Source: an uncultured Fretibacterium sp. (GTDB lineage Bacteria; Synergistota; Synergistia; Synergistales; Aminobacteriaceae). From it: a stretch of 64,000 bases of DNA. Within the stretch, counting starts at the first letter, position 1; every line of letters starts with the position of its first letter. The notes beneath the pieces were generated by a model that searched no databases, was not told the origin of the DNA, and worked only from the letters and a program-made list of their open reading frames with translations. Of this stretch, positions 33,172-41,272 are shown one piece after another. The stretch covers positions 1 to 64,000 of the forward strand of contig CAMVMK010000005.1 of the NCBI GenBank assembly GCA_947168585.1, in the 5' to 3' direction. The translations under genes were made by a program, and so were the position numbers.

Positions 33172-34101
33172 ATGAAGCTCAAGAATTTTTATCGCGTAGT
33201 CATCGTTGCTTTGATGGTTTCTGTTTTATTTTCGTCATGTGCGTTTGCTGCTCGTAAGGGTGGGCTAAATCACGTTCACGGAGGTGTCTTGAATTATCTG
33301 GGCACAACTGAAGACGAATTTCAAAACGCTCTTGATGAATTAACCGCAATGCTGCCTGCATTTTCTTTAAGCATGTTTGATGTTCCTGAAAATCAAGATT
33401 TTGTAACAATGCTCACAGCTATCAAGGAGAACCGCCACGTTATTCATTTTTATGATAATTTAACTTCAATGTTAATGGCTCTTGAGGCCGGGCGTGTCGA
33501 TGAAATTTCTCTGCCTGAAAGCACAGCAAAATATATCATGAAGAGCGATCCAGAATATAGAATTCTTTTCACTATTCGTATGCCGTCAGCTATTTCCTGC
33601 GGATTTAGAGCAGAAGATAAAGAACTTTGCGCGGAATTCAGCAAGGCTATAGCTTCAATGAAAGAAGACGGAACTCTCAAAGCCCTCGAAGAAAAATATA
33701 TCAACGCCGAAAATATTTCTGAAGCAGCAGCTTTTGAAAAATTTGAAGATGCAGGCAAAATTACCGTAGCAGTTACCGGCGATATGCCTCCTATGGATTT
33801 TGTTGCCTCTGACGGAAAGCCCGCAGGTTATAACACTGCAGTTTTATCTGAAATCGGAAAAAGATTAAAGAAAAACATCGAGATAATCAGCGTTGAAGCC
33901 GGAGCACGCTCATCAGCTTTGACTTCGGGACGCGCCGACGTAATTTTCTGGTATCGTTCAACAAAAGGAATGACTTTCCCGAAAGAAATTGAAATTAAAG
34001 GTGAAAATCCTGTCAATGCCGTAATGAAAGACGCGAATGAAGGCGTTATTCTTTCCGAGCCGTATTATGAATGGCAAAGAACTTTAATAATCACGAAATA
34101 A
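33172..34101 (+). CDS. Exported SBP_bac_3-like protein with swapped lobes, copy 3
   Basis: This 309-residue protein is the third tandem copy. Residues from about 75 on are almost identical to copy 2 (identical DNA for 659 bases), while the first ~75 residues diverge (DELTAMLPAFSLSMFDVPE against DELSKMLPAFSSFSTTNIPE). The divergent part is exactly the segment before the swapped C-terminal lobe. Each copy has a promoter and terminator, so the unit duplicated as a whole. AAGGAGAG is the ribosome site. Confidence 0.75.
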   Translation: MKLKNFYRVVIVALMVSVLFSSCAFAARKGGLNHVHGGVLNYLGTTEDEFQNALDELTAMLPAFSLSMFDVPENQDFVTMLTAIKENRHVIHFYDNLTSMLMALEAGRVDEISLPESTAKYIMKSDPEYRILFTIRMPSAISCGFRAEDKELCAEFSKAIASMKEDGTLKALEEKYINAENISEAAAFEKFEDAGKITVAVTGDMPPMDFVASDGKPAGYNTAVLSEIGKRLKKNIEIISVEAGARSSALTSGRADVIFWYRSTKGMTFPKEIEIKGENPVNAVMKDANEGVILSEPYYEWQRTLIITK

Positions 34102-34127
34102 AAAAGCAGTTATAATTAGAAAATAAT

Positions 34128-34172
34128 TTAGGAAGCAGGAAGCGAAAAACTTTCAGCCTCCTAATTTTTTTA
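34128..34172 (+). terminator. Terminator after SBP-like gene 3
   Basis: TTAGGA pairs with TCCTAA, followed by TTTTTT, from the same repeat-derived series. Confidence 0.6.
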
Positions 34173-34175
34173 TTT

Positions 34176-34184
34176 TGCTATAAT
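34176..34184 (+). promoter_or_regulatory. Extended -10 promoter of the SH3-like gene pair
   Basis: TGCTATAAT is a perfect extended -10 box, 19 bases before AAGGAG. Confidence 0.6.
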
Positions 34185-34220
34185 ATTCGGGCTAAAATTT
34201 TTTAAGGAGTTTATGTTTTA

Positions 34221-34811
34221 ATGTCAAAGATAAAACAAAAGTTTGCTTTAATTTTCGCGGCGTTATTTATCTGCGTTTTTGTTTCGTCCGCTGCTTTTGC
34301 TAAAGATAGTCCCGTACCTCCGTCAAAAGGCCAATGGGGTTTTGCTCTCGAGGATTCTTTGCCTCTTTACGAAAAAGCCGACGTAAATTCAGATTCTGAA
34401 TATGTAGAATTTGACGATGATGAATGGTTCAAAGTTCCAAGCGCAATCCGCGACAAAAATAATAATTTATGGTACAAAGTCAGCATCAACGGTAAAAGCG
34501 GCTGGCTGGCTCAAAACGGCGTAAGATTAAAACTTCAGAACGGCGGAAAAAGTAAAATCGCCTCAAACCTCTATAAGAAATACAAGAAAAATAAAAGTGC
34601 TTTACAGTCTCTTTTAGGTCTCGATCAAGACGGAGTAAGAAGCAAACTCGGAACCCCGACATTGCGCGAGACACCCTACGAAGAAAGCGATGTTAATATT
34701 CTTTCATATGAACTTTCCGACAGAAAAATGACCCTTGTCGTAACTTTACGCGACGGCGAGGTTGAAGAAGCCGTTTTTTATGAGGGCCGCGCAGGTCAAA
34801 CTGACGACTAA
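34221..34811 (+). CDS. Exported SH3-like protein with a BamE/OmlA-like C-terminus
   Basis: The 196-residue protein has a signal peptide ending SSAAFA. A bacterial SH3-like domain follows: GQWGFALEDSLPLYEKAD ... WFKVPSAIRDKNNNLWYKVSINGKSGWLAQNGVRL. The C-terminal part (about 125-190), LLGLDQDGVRSKLGTPT ... LSYELSDRKMTLVVTLRDGEVEE, looks like the small alpha/beta fold of SmpA/OmlA/BamE. It would act in the periplasm. The next gene, 15 bases downstream, is a paralog. Function not known. Confidence 0.65.
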   Translation: MSKIKQKFALIFAALFICVFVSSAAFAKDSPVPPSKGQWGFALEDSLPLYEKADVNSDSEYVEFDDDEWFKVPSAIRDKNNNLWYKVSINGKSGWLAQNGVRLKLQNGGKSKIASNLYKKYKKNKSALQSLLGLDQDGVRSKLGTPTLRETPYEESDVNILSYELSDRKMTLVVTLRDGEVEEAVFYEGRAGQTDD

Positions 34812-34826
34812 GGAGAAAAATTTTTT

Positions 34827-35459
34827 ATGAAGAAGATTTTAATTTTAATTTCGCTTGTCTTAATTTTTGCCGGAGCCGCTTCTGCTCAAGATAGAACGCT
34901 CTCGCCCGTAGCTCCGTCAAAAGGCCAATGGGCTTATGCTCTTGAAGATTTACTGCCGCTCTATAACGCTCCTGACGCAAAGGCCGATGCCGAATATATC
35001 GAATTTCCCGAAGAATGGCTGAAAGTCCTCGACACTGCCCGCGACAGCGAGAATAATTTATGGTGCAAGGTTAAAGTCGGAAAATCAAGCGGCTGGTTAG
35101 CTCAGAACGGAATTTTATTTAAGGCCGGCCCTAAGAGCAAAACTGCTTCTGATTTATATAACGCTTACGAAAAGAAAATGAAAAAAGCTAATAAAAATCC
35201 CGAACTTTTTGCGAGCGAAGACCCAAGCGAATGTAAAGAATTTTTAGGTTTTAACCCGTTAGGCATGAGCGAGACTTCAATTCAAAAAAGACTCGGAAAA
35301 CCTACAGCGCGTTACTCGGATTATTTTGAACCTCAATTCACGACCCTTACTTACGAATTTCCGAATAAAGATATGACGTTTAACGTCTGCATGGAAAACG
35401 GCAAAGTTTACACGATTAAACTTAATAACGGACGTGTCGGAGCAATCTCGATTAATTAG
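34827..35459 (+). CDS. Exported SH3-like protein, paralog of the preceding gene
   Basis: This 210-residue protein shares PSKGQWAYALEDLLPLYNAPDA, NNLWCKVKVGKSSGWLAQNG and the closing fold (TSIQKRLGKPTARYS ... TLTYEFPNKDMTFNVCMENGKVYTIK) with its neighbour, so the pair arose by tandem duplication. It has a signal peptide ending ASAQ. An AAGGAG-type ribosome site lies between the genes. Its stop codon overlaps the ribosome site of cbiB, so all three are probably one transcript. Confidence 0.65.
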   Translation: MKKILILISLVLIFAGAASAQDRTLSPVAPSKGQWAYALEDLLPLYNAPDAKADAEYIEFPEEWLKVLDTARDSENNLWCKVKVGKSSGWLAQNGILFKAGPKSKTASDLYNAYEKKMKKANKNPELFASEDPSECKEFLGFNPLGMSETSIQKRLGKPTARYSDYFEPQFTTLTYEFPNKDMTFNVCMENGKVYTIKLNNGRVGAISIN

Positions 35460-35465
35460 GAAAAA

Positions 35466-36389
35466 TTGAATTTTGCTCTTGAAATTTCGCTTGCAATTTT
35501 AATCGATTTAATTTTAGGAGATCCGAAAAATTTTTTTCACCCAGTGAAATTAATCGGAAGTTTTATAAATTTAGAAAGAAAATTTTTATTTCAGGAAAAT
35601 TCATTTATACGCGGCCTCGTCTTGTGTTTATTGACGTTAAGCACGACGGGGCTTTTTGTGTGGCTTGCGTTATATCTCACGGGAAATAATTTTTTCGTGA
35701 GAATTTATTTTTTATATTCTGCTCTTGCGTGGCGGGACTTGAAAGACGAGACGGAAATAATTTTTCACGCTTTAATCAATAAAAATCTTATTGAAGCCCG
35801 AAAATTTTTATCTTATGTCGTAGGGCGCGACACCGAAAACTTAAACGAAACTGAAATCATACGCGCCGTTATCGAGACTATCGCTGAAAATTCTATTGAC
35901 GGAGTTATATCCGTAATTTTTTACGCTGCTCTCGGATATTTAATTTTTAATTCTTACGGAATGATTTTAAGCGTCTGGATTTTCAAGGCCGTAAGCACTT
36001 TAGATTCAATGATCGGCTATAAAAAATATAAATCTTTCGGAACACCGTCAGCAAAGCTTGACGATATATTAAATTTTATTCCGGCTCGTCTCGGAGGTTT
36101 TATTATTGCCGCTCAGAATAAGAATGCTCTAAAAATTTTTCTCCGAGACCGTCTTAAACATTCAAGCCCTAACAGTGCACACGGAGAAAGCGCGTTCGCC
36201 GGAGTCTTAAATATAAAATTAGGCGGAGGAGCATTTTATGATAAAAAATTCGTCTCTCGTCCGTTTATAAATTCTGAGGCTCGAAATCCTGAAATTTTTG
36301 ATATAGTCCGGGCATGGAAATTGCTCGATGAATCCTGCGGAGCGTTCGCGCTCTTGATGATGATATTAATTTTTATTTTAGCTTCGTGA
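35466..36389 (+). CDS. cbiB: Adenosylcobinamide-phosphate synthase
   Basis: This 307-residue membrane protein matches CbiB/CobD(Pseudomonas-type), which attaches aminopropanol (phosphate) to adenosylcobyric acid. Signatures are ILGDPKNFFHPVKLIGSFI near residues 16-34, YVVGRDTENLNETEIIRAVIETIAENSIDGVISVIFY near 117-150, and the closing SPNSAHGESAFAGVLNIKLGG. It has four or more membrane segments. Start is TTG, 6 bases after the previous stop, with AGGA overlapping that stop; translation is probably coupled. CobD at 39116 makes its aminopropanol phosphate. Confidence 0.92.
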   Translation: MNFALEISLAILIDLILGDPKNFFHPVKLIGSFINLERKFLFQENSFIRGLVLCLLTLSTTGLFVWLALYLTGNNFFVRIYFLYSALAWRDLKDETEIIFHALINKNLIEARKFLSYVVGRDTENLNETEIIRAVIETIAENSIDGVISVIFYAALGYLIFNSYGMILSVWIFKAVSTLDSMIGYKKYKSFGTPSAKLDDILNFIPARLGGFIIAAQNKNALKIFLRDRLKHSSPNSAHGESAFAGVLNIKLGGGAFYDKKFVSRPFINSEARNPEIFDIVRAWKLLDESCGAFALLMMILIFILAS

Positions 36390-36416
36390 AAAATTATTAT
36401 TGCTGAAAAATTTTGA

Positions 36417-36451
36417 GATTTTTGTAGTTGAAAATGTAGTTGAAAAAATTA
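36417..36451. repeat. Dispersed GTAGTTG-type repeat, copy 2
   Basis: The segment GATTTTTGTAGTTG, AAATGTAGTTG, AAAAAATTA matches 5771-5806 at nearly all positions. It lies 28 bases after cbiB. Confidence 0.55.
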
Positions 36452-36518
36452 TTTTTTTCTGTGAAAGTTCCGATAATTTTTTTACGGTTAAATTATAGCA
36501 GAAAAAATTTTTTCTTGA

Positions 36519-36527
36519 TGATATAAT
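36519..36527 (+). promoter_or_regulatory. Extended -10 promoter of the large surface protein gene
   Basis: TGATATAAT is a perfect extended -10 box about 60 bases before the chosen start codon. Confidence 0.55.
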
Positions 36528-36588
36528 TCAGCGTAATTGTCGAATAATTTTTAGAATGTCTTATAAAGGAAAGGGGATTTTAACTATC

Positions 36589-39054
36589 ATGAAACGAATT
36601 AATATATTCGTTTTGTTATGTATATTGATTTTAACTTTAACTTCGGGAGCGGCTTGGGCTGCTGTCGCAAGTTATAATAATAAATCATATAGTACTTTGC
36701 AGGAGGCGATTAACGATGCCCAAACTCATACTACAGCTAAAATTACACTTATAAATGATATTACTTTAACTGACACGCTTACAATAAGCGATGACTATGA
36801 TAACGCATTAACTATTGACTTAGACGGCTATGATATATCCTGCGGCAGTAGTGCTATACGCGCTTTATGGATTCATGCTGGGAATGTAACGATAACAGGT
36901 TCAGGAACTATATATGCAAAAGGGACAAGCGATAGCAGCAGTGTTATCCGCGTGGGTGCTGCGGCATCTACAAGCGCGGATTTTGCAAGCCTTATTATTG
37001 ATGAAGATGTAATTGTAAGCAGTGATAATTGCTACGGAATTGCCGTTTTTGGTAATAATCTTCCGGCTTCAGAGACAGATACGGCTGATTATTACGGGCA
37101 ATATTTAGAGATTAATGGTACAGTTGCAGTAACGGGCGGTGCTTCAGCAATTTCAGGCAACGGAACTTCAACTCTTTCAGCGAATCGTATTACAATCAAC
37201 GAAAATGCTGAAATCAGTGCTAAGTCAGATACAGGAATTTATCACCCTCAATCAGGCGATATTGTATTTTACGGCGGTACAATCTCCGGGCCTACAGCTC
37301 TCGAACTTAAAGGCGGTAACGCAATAGTTTACGGCGGTGATTTTGCTCCTACCGGAAACACAGCAGATAATAGCGAAAATAACAACGGTAGTTCTTCAAC
37401 AGGTTATGCTATCGCAGCAATCATTAATAATAATTACAAAGGCTCTGCTAACGTTACAATTCATGACGGAACATTTCGCGGCCTCGTTGACATCGCTGAA
37501 GATAGTGAAGAATCTGACGCAGAATATACGCCTACTGTAATAATCGCGGGCGGAACATTTACAAATTCGAGTTATCTTAACGAAGATTATCTTCCTGCAG
37601 GCTATGTTGCTGTTGAAGATACAAATTCATACTACACCGTTTACAGAGACACTACAATTACATCTCTTCCTACAGCCTCAGCAATAAGAGAGGGACTTTC
37701 TTTAGACAACAGCGTACTCTCCGGCGGTACAGTGAAAGCTGTAACAGATTTAGACGATACAACAAGCGTTGACGTTTCAGGAACATGGACATGGATAACG
37801 CCTGCAGTTAAGCCGAAAGTTTCTGACGATAACAAAACAAAATACGGAGTTATTTTCACTCCTGATAATAGTGAAGAAAACGCTAAAATTGTATCTGCCG
37901 AGATAACTATCAGAGTCAACCCTGCAAGCAGCGACACTTCGACAGGCTACGTCAAAGCAGTTTCAGTTGATTCTACAGGTGAACTTAAATATGACGTTCA
38001 GGGGAGCGTACCTCTCTCAACAATTTTGAACAATCCAAACGTTAATTTAGCAGACATCAAGAAAATTTCGATTAACAGTCAAGTATCTTCAATTACAAAT
38101 TCGGATTTATTGAAAGTTAATCTTGATACTCTTGATTTAAGCAGTGCTTCAGGATTATCATCAGGATCAACGCTTAATCTCAGCGGCGTTACAATCGGAA
38201 CTCTTACAATGTCAAGCGGTACTAAAGTAGGAACTTTGACGCTTTCAAGCACGAGCAAAGTCAGCCACATTAACGCAGGCGGCGCGCCTCTCACGACTGT
38301 AAATTTAGCGAGGAACACAACTATTGAAACGCTTAACCTTGAGGGTACAGGTGTAGGCACTCTCAACGCTTCGGGCTGTACAAACCTTAAAACGCTCAAC
38401 GCTTCGGCATGTTCAAACCTTGAGACTCTTGATGTTTCGGGATGCACAAGCCTTGAAACTCTTAACTCAAGTTATTCGGAATTAACGAGCATTAATCTCG
38501 AGGACTGCGACAGTCTTGAAACTCTTGACGTTTCCAACAATGCTTTATTGTTCCTTGACATCAGCGAACTCGACAGTTTAACGACAGGAAGCTGGAGCGG
38601 GCAGGAAAACTATAAATCTTTCAAATCTTACAAGCCCTCAGATAATCAAATTAATTTAGCAAGTTTCATTTTGGCATATGTAAGCAGCGCCACGAGCGCA
38701 GATATTGCCGCAAGAATTACAAGTGTCAAAGAATTTGACTCATCTGACAAAGAAGTCCAACAAGCCGAATATGACTCATCGACCGGCATAGCAACATTCG
38801 GAACGACTCCGACAGGCTATTTAGTTTATTATGTCAATGTTGATGATGTTACAGCTTCCGACTCCGAAGCTAATTTAGCCGCTAATGAAACTTCTATGGA
38901 CGTAACTTTGTATAACAACGAAGCAAGCGGTTCATCATCCGAACCTTCTGTGCTCGGTCCGAGCAACGCGGGCTGTAATTCGTTAGGAATTAGGAGCGTT
39001 CTCTTGTTCCTTGCAATGTTTATATTTGCCTGCGCGAAAACTAAACGCTTGTAA
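36589..39054 (+). CDS. Large secreted repeat protein with Synerg-CTERM-like tail
   Basis: The 821-residue protein has a signal peptide (MKRINIFVLL ... AAWA). A parallel beta-helix-like region follows, beginning YSTLQEAINDAQ and rich in short TxTITGSGT-type strands (about 25-330). Next is a linker with Ig-like strands (330-460), then a leucine-rich-repeat-like stretch (about 500-650) with NLKTLNAS, NLETLDVSG and SLETLDVSN units. The C-terminus SNAGCNSLGIRSVLLFLAMFIFACAKTKRL looks like a Synerg-CTERM sorting signal. It is probably surface-anchored, for adhesion or glycan binding. ATG 36589 is preferred over 36556 because a GGAAAGGGG ribosome site lies between them. Confidence 0.82.
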   Translation: MKRINIFVLLCILILTLTSGAAWAAVASYNNKSYSTLQEAINDAQTHTTAKITLINDITLTDTLTISDDYDNALTIDLDGYDISCGSSAIRALWIHAGNVTITGSGTIYAKGTSDSSSVIRVGAAASTSADFASLIIDEDVIVSSDNCYGIAVFGNNLPASETDTADYYGQYLEINGTVAVTGGASAISGNGTSTLSANRITINENAEISAKSDTGIYHPQSGDIVFYGGTISGPTALELKGGNAIVYGGDFAPTGNTADNSENNNGSSSTGYAIAAIINNNYKGSANVTIHDGTFRGLVDIAEDSEESDAEYTPTVIIAGGTFTNSSYLNEDYLPAGYVAVEDTNSYYTVYRDTTITSLPTASAIREGLSLDNSVLSGGTVKAVTDLDDTTSVDVSGTWTWITPAVKPKVSDDNKTKYGVIFTPDNSEENAKIVSAEITIRVNPASSDTSTGYVKAVSVDSTGELKYDVQGSVPLSTILNNPNVNLADIKKISINSQVSSITNSDLLKVNLDTLDLSSASGLSSGSTLNLSGVTIGTLTMSSGTKVGTLTLSSTSKVSHINAGGAPLTTVNLARNTTIETLNLEGTGVGTLNASGCTNLKTLNASACSNLETLDVSGCTSLETLNSSYSELTSINLEDCDSLETLDVSNNALLFLDISELDSLTTGSWSGQENYKSFKSYKPSDNQINLASFILAYVSSATSADIAARITSVKEFDSSDKEVQQAEYDSSTGIATFGTTPTGYLVYYVNVDDVTASDSEANLAANETSMDVTLYNNEASGSSSEPSVLGPSNAGCNSLGIRSVLLFLAMFIFACAKTKRL

Positions 39055-39074
39055 AAAATTTTGAAATTCTAAAA

Positions 39075-39108
39075 ATCGTCTTGGCCTAAAAAGCCGGGCG
39101 ATTTTTTT
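39075..39108 (+). terminator. Terminator after the surface protein gene
   Basis: ATCGTCTTGGC and GCCGGGCGAT form a stem with one bulge, followed by TTTTTTT. cobD begins only 8 bases later. Confidence 0.7.
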
Positions 39109-39115
39109 ATTTATC

Positions 39116-40162
39116 ATGAAAAATTTTCCAATTCACGGGGCAAACCCTGAAAATTTATACCGGGCTTTTAATATTGAAATTCCTGAAAAAATTTTAGATT
39201 TCAGCACTAACACGAATATTTTTTCATGCCCGGATTTTGATTTAGACATAAAAAATTTAGTTTCAAATTATCCTGACCCGGACTGTAAAAAACTACGTGA
39301 AATAATTTCAAAACGCGAAAAAATTTCTCCCGAAAAAATTTTATTCACTAACGGAATTAACGAAGCAATTTTTTTACTCGCTGATTTATTTAGAGGAAGA
39401 CGCGCGGGAATTTTTCAGCCCTGTTATTTTGAATATTCACGGGCTTTTATTAAAGCTGAAAATATTTTTAATTGCCGCCCCTTTTTAAGGGGAGGTGTCG
39501 AACAATGTGAGACGGAGGGGTTACAACTATCACAAGCCGGAGATTTTGAAATTTTTATAATCGTAAATCCTAATAACCCGACAGGAATTTTTATAAAAAA
39601 TCTTGCGGATTTAATAAAGAAATTTCCTGAAACTATTTTTATAATTGACGAGGCTTATATAGATTTTTTGCTGAAAGACGAGCCGGAAAAATTATTAAAT
39701 TTTAAGAACGTAATTTTATTGCGCTCACTCACGAAATTTTTTCATTTAAGCGGCGCAAGAATAGGCTGCGTGATTGCGGACGAAAAAATTATAAAATCCC
39801 TGAAAAATTTTCAGCCGTCATGGAGCGTCAACGCCGTTGCTCAAGCCTTAGCCGTGAAATTTTTGAAAGATAGAAATTTTTATGAAACCTCGCGGAATTT
39901 TTATAAAATTAACACTCCTGAATTTATAAATAATTTGAGGTCATCGGGTTTTGAAGTTTCAGACTCGTCCGTAAATTTTTTCTTGATTAAAGTTGAAAAT
40001 GATTTAGAAGTCATAAAATTTTTATTAAAATCCGGGATTGTCGTCCGGCACACGAGAAATTTTCAAGGACTTGACGGAAATTTTATCCGCGTTGCCTCAA
40101 GATTTCCTGAAGAAAATAATTTTTTTATCGAGAAATTATTAAGTTTTAATGCTATACTCTAA
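39116..40162 (+). CDS. cobD: Threonine-phosphate decarboxylase (CobD/HisC-like PLP enzyme)
   Basis: This 348-residue aminotransferase-fold enzyme opens with IHGANPENLYRAF, the HG(G/A)N signature of CobD, and has LDFSTNTN near 28-35, NPNNPTGIF near 154-162, and LRSLTKFFHLSGARIG near 205-220 with the PLP Lys. It decarboxylates L-threonine-O-3-phosphate to aminopropanol phosphate for CbiB. There is no ribosome site and the ATG follows a terminator T run closely. An unusual insertion (RGGVEQCETEGLQLS, about 124-138) is encoded by a palindromic repeat-like sequence. Confidence 0.82.
   Translation: MKNFPIHGANPENLYRAFNIEIPEKILDFSTNTNIFSCPDFDLDIKNLVSNYPDPDCKKLREIISKREKISPEKILFTNGINEAIFLLADLFRGRRAGIFQPCYFEYSRAFIKAENIFNCRPFLRGGVEQCETEGLQLSQAGDFEIFIIVNPNNPTGIFIKNLADLIKKFPETIFIIDEAYIDFLLKDEPEKLLNFKNVILLRSLTKFFHLSGARIGCVIADEKIIKSLKNFQPSWSVNAVAQALAVKFLKDRNFYETSRNFYKINTPEFINNLRSSGFEVSDSSVNFFLIKVENDLEVIKFLLKSGIVVRHTRNFQGLDGNFIRVASRFPEENNFFIEKLLSFNAIL
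39478..39525 (+). repeat. Palindromic repeat-like insert inside cobD
   Basis: CCCCTT-TTT-AAGGGG forms a hairpin (39478-39492), followed by AGGTGTC ... GACGGAGGGG with a GTC/GAC pair. From memory, the phrase CCCCTTTTTAAGGGGAGGTGTC recurs as a dispersed intergenic repeat in other gut bacteria. Here it is in frame inside a gene, like Rickettsia palindromic elements. Confidence 0.45.
40150..40158 (+). promoter_or_regulatory. Extended -10 box directly in front of the CDF gene
   Basis: TGCTATACT lies inside the 3' end of cobD and ends 7 bases before ATG 40166, so the transcript would begin at the start codon. Confidence 0.45.
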
Positions 40163-40165
40163 AAC

Positions 40166-41272
40166 ATGAAAAACAGAAACGAAATAATAATTAAAACAAG
40201 TCTTATAGGAATTTTAACGAACGTTCTTTTATCGGCGTTTAAGGCGGTTATCGGAATTATGTCAAATTCTATCGCCGTAATTTTGGACGCAGTGAATAAT
40301 CTTTCAGACGCAGTTTCTTCATTAATAACTATAATCGGAGCAAAACTCGCAGGAAGACAGCCCGATAAAAAACATCCGCTCGGTCATGGCCGTATAGAAT
40401 ATTTAAGCGCGCTGATTGTCGCCGGAATTGTTCTTTATGCCGGAATAACTTCGATCGTTGAATCCGTTAAAAAAATTATTTACCCTGAAACTCCCGACTA
40501 TAAAATAATTTCGCTGTTTATTATTGCCGTTGCTATCGCCGTGAAATTAATTTTAGGGAAATACGTAAAAACTCAAGGTGAAAAAGCAAATTCTTCTTCT
40601 TTAATTGCTTCCGGCTCTGACGCTACGTTTGACGCAATTTTATCGGCTTCAGTGCTTGGCTCTGCAATAATTTTTATGCTCACGGGAATTTCTTTAGAAG
40701 CTTATGTCGGCGCGGTGATTTCGCTTGTAATTATTAAATCCGGCGTAGAAATGATTACAGATACTCTTGATGACATTTTAGGCGTTAGGACTGACAAAGA
40801 ATTGACGGCGAAAGTTAAAAAACTCTTGACCGAAGAGCCCAATGTTCGAGGAGCTTACGATTTAGTTTTATATAATTACGGTCCTGATAAAAATTACGCT
40901 TCCGTACATCTTGAACTCCCCGACACTATGACAGTCCGCGAAGTCGATAAATTAACGCGCCGGGTTGAAGTAAAAATTTATCAAGAAACCGGCGTTATTC
41001 TTGCAGGTGTTGGGCTTTATTCCTACAACACAGGCGACAGCCAAGCCGCTGAAATTGAAAATAAAGTCCGTCAAACAGTTATGGCTCATGAATGGGTTAT
41101 TCAGCTTCACGGATTTTATCAAGAAAATAAAGAAATTCGTTTCGATGCCGTTTTTAGTTTTGATATTAATCCAAAAGACGGAATAAAAATTCTTTATGAC
41201 GAAATTAAAAATTTATATCCCGACTATAAAATAACAATCACGCCGGACGTAGATGTTTCAGCTTCGGATTAA
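40166..41272 (+). CDS. Cation diffusion facilitator (CDF) family metal exporter
   Basis: The 368-residue protein has the six-helix CDF membrane domain. AVILDAVNNLSDAVSS (helix 2, metal-site Asp residues) and KKHPLGHGRIEYLSAL (His-rich loop into helix 3) are diagnostic. The cytoplasmic C-terminal domain from about 210 is followed by an extra ~80-residue ferredoxin-like segment, so it is somewhat longer than a 300-residue CDF. It exports Zn, Fe or Mn by proton exchange; the metal is not evident. It begins 3 bases after cobD and ends overlapping convergent cobQ by 15 bases. Confidence 0.9.
   Translation: MKNRNEIIIKTSLIGILTNVLLSAFKAVIGIMSNSIAVILDAVNNLSDAVSSLITIIGAKLAGRQPDKKHPLGHGRIEYLSALIVAGIVLYAGITSIVESVKKIIYPETPDYKIISLFIIAVAIAVKLILGKYVKTQGEKANSSSLIASGSDATFDAILSASVLGSAIIFMLTGISLEAYVGAVISLVIIKSGVEMITDTLDDILGVRTDKELTAKVKKLLTEEPNVRGAYDLVLYNYGPDKNYASVHLELPDTMTVREVDKLTRRVEVKIYQETGVILAGVGLYSYNTGDSQAAEIENKVRQTVMAHEWVIQLHGFYQENKEIRFDAVFSFDINPKDGIKILYDEIKNLYPDYKITITPDVDVSASD

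Noticed and set aside
32405-33758. Two identical 102-codon minus-strand frames in the SBP-like genes
   Set aside because: They are shadows of the identical plus-strand coding segments, not independent genes.
31990-34145. CRISPR array in the repeat-rich spacers between the SBP-like genes
   Set aside because: The repeats are short (ATTAGAA/TTAGGAAGC), contiguous or terminator-forming, without unique spacers of constant length; no cas genes in the window.
36450-36485. Sigma-28 -10-like CCGATAA before the surface protein gene
   Set aside because: GTTCCGATAA resembles the -10 half, but no TAAA lies 15-16 bases upstream, and a perfect extended -10 for the housekeeping sigma occurs nearer the gene.
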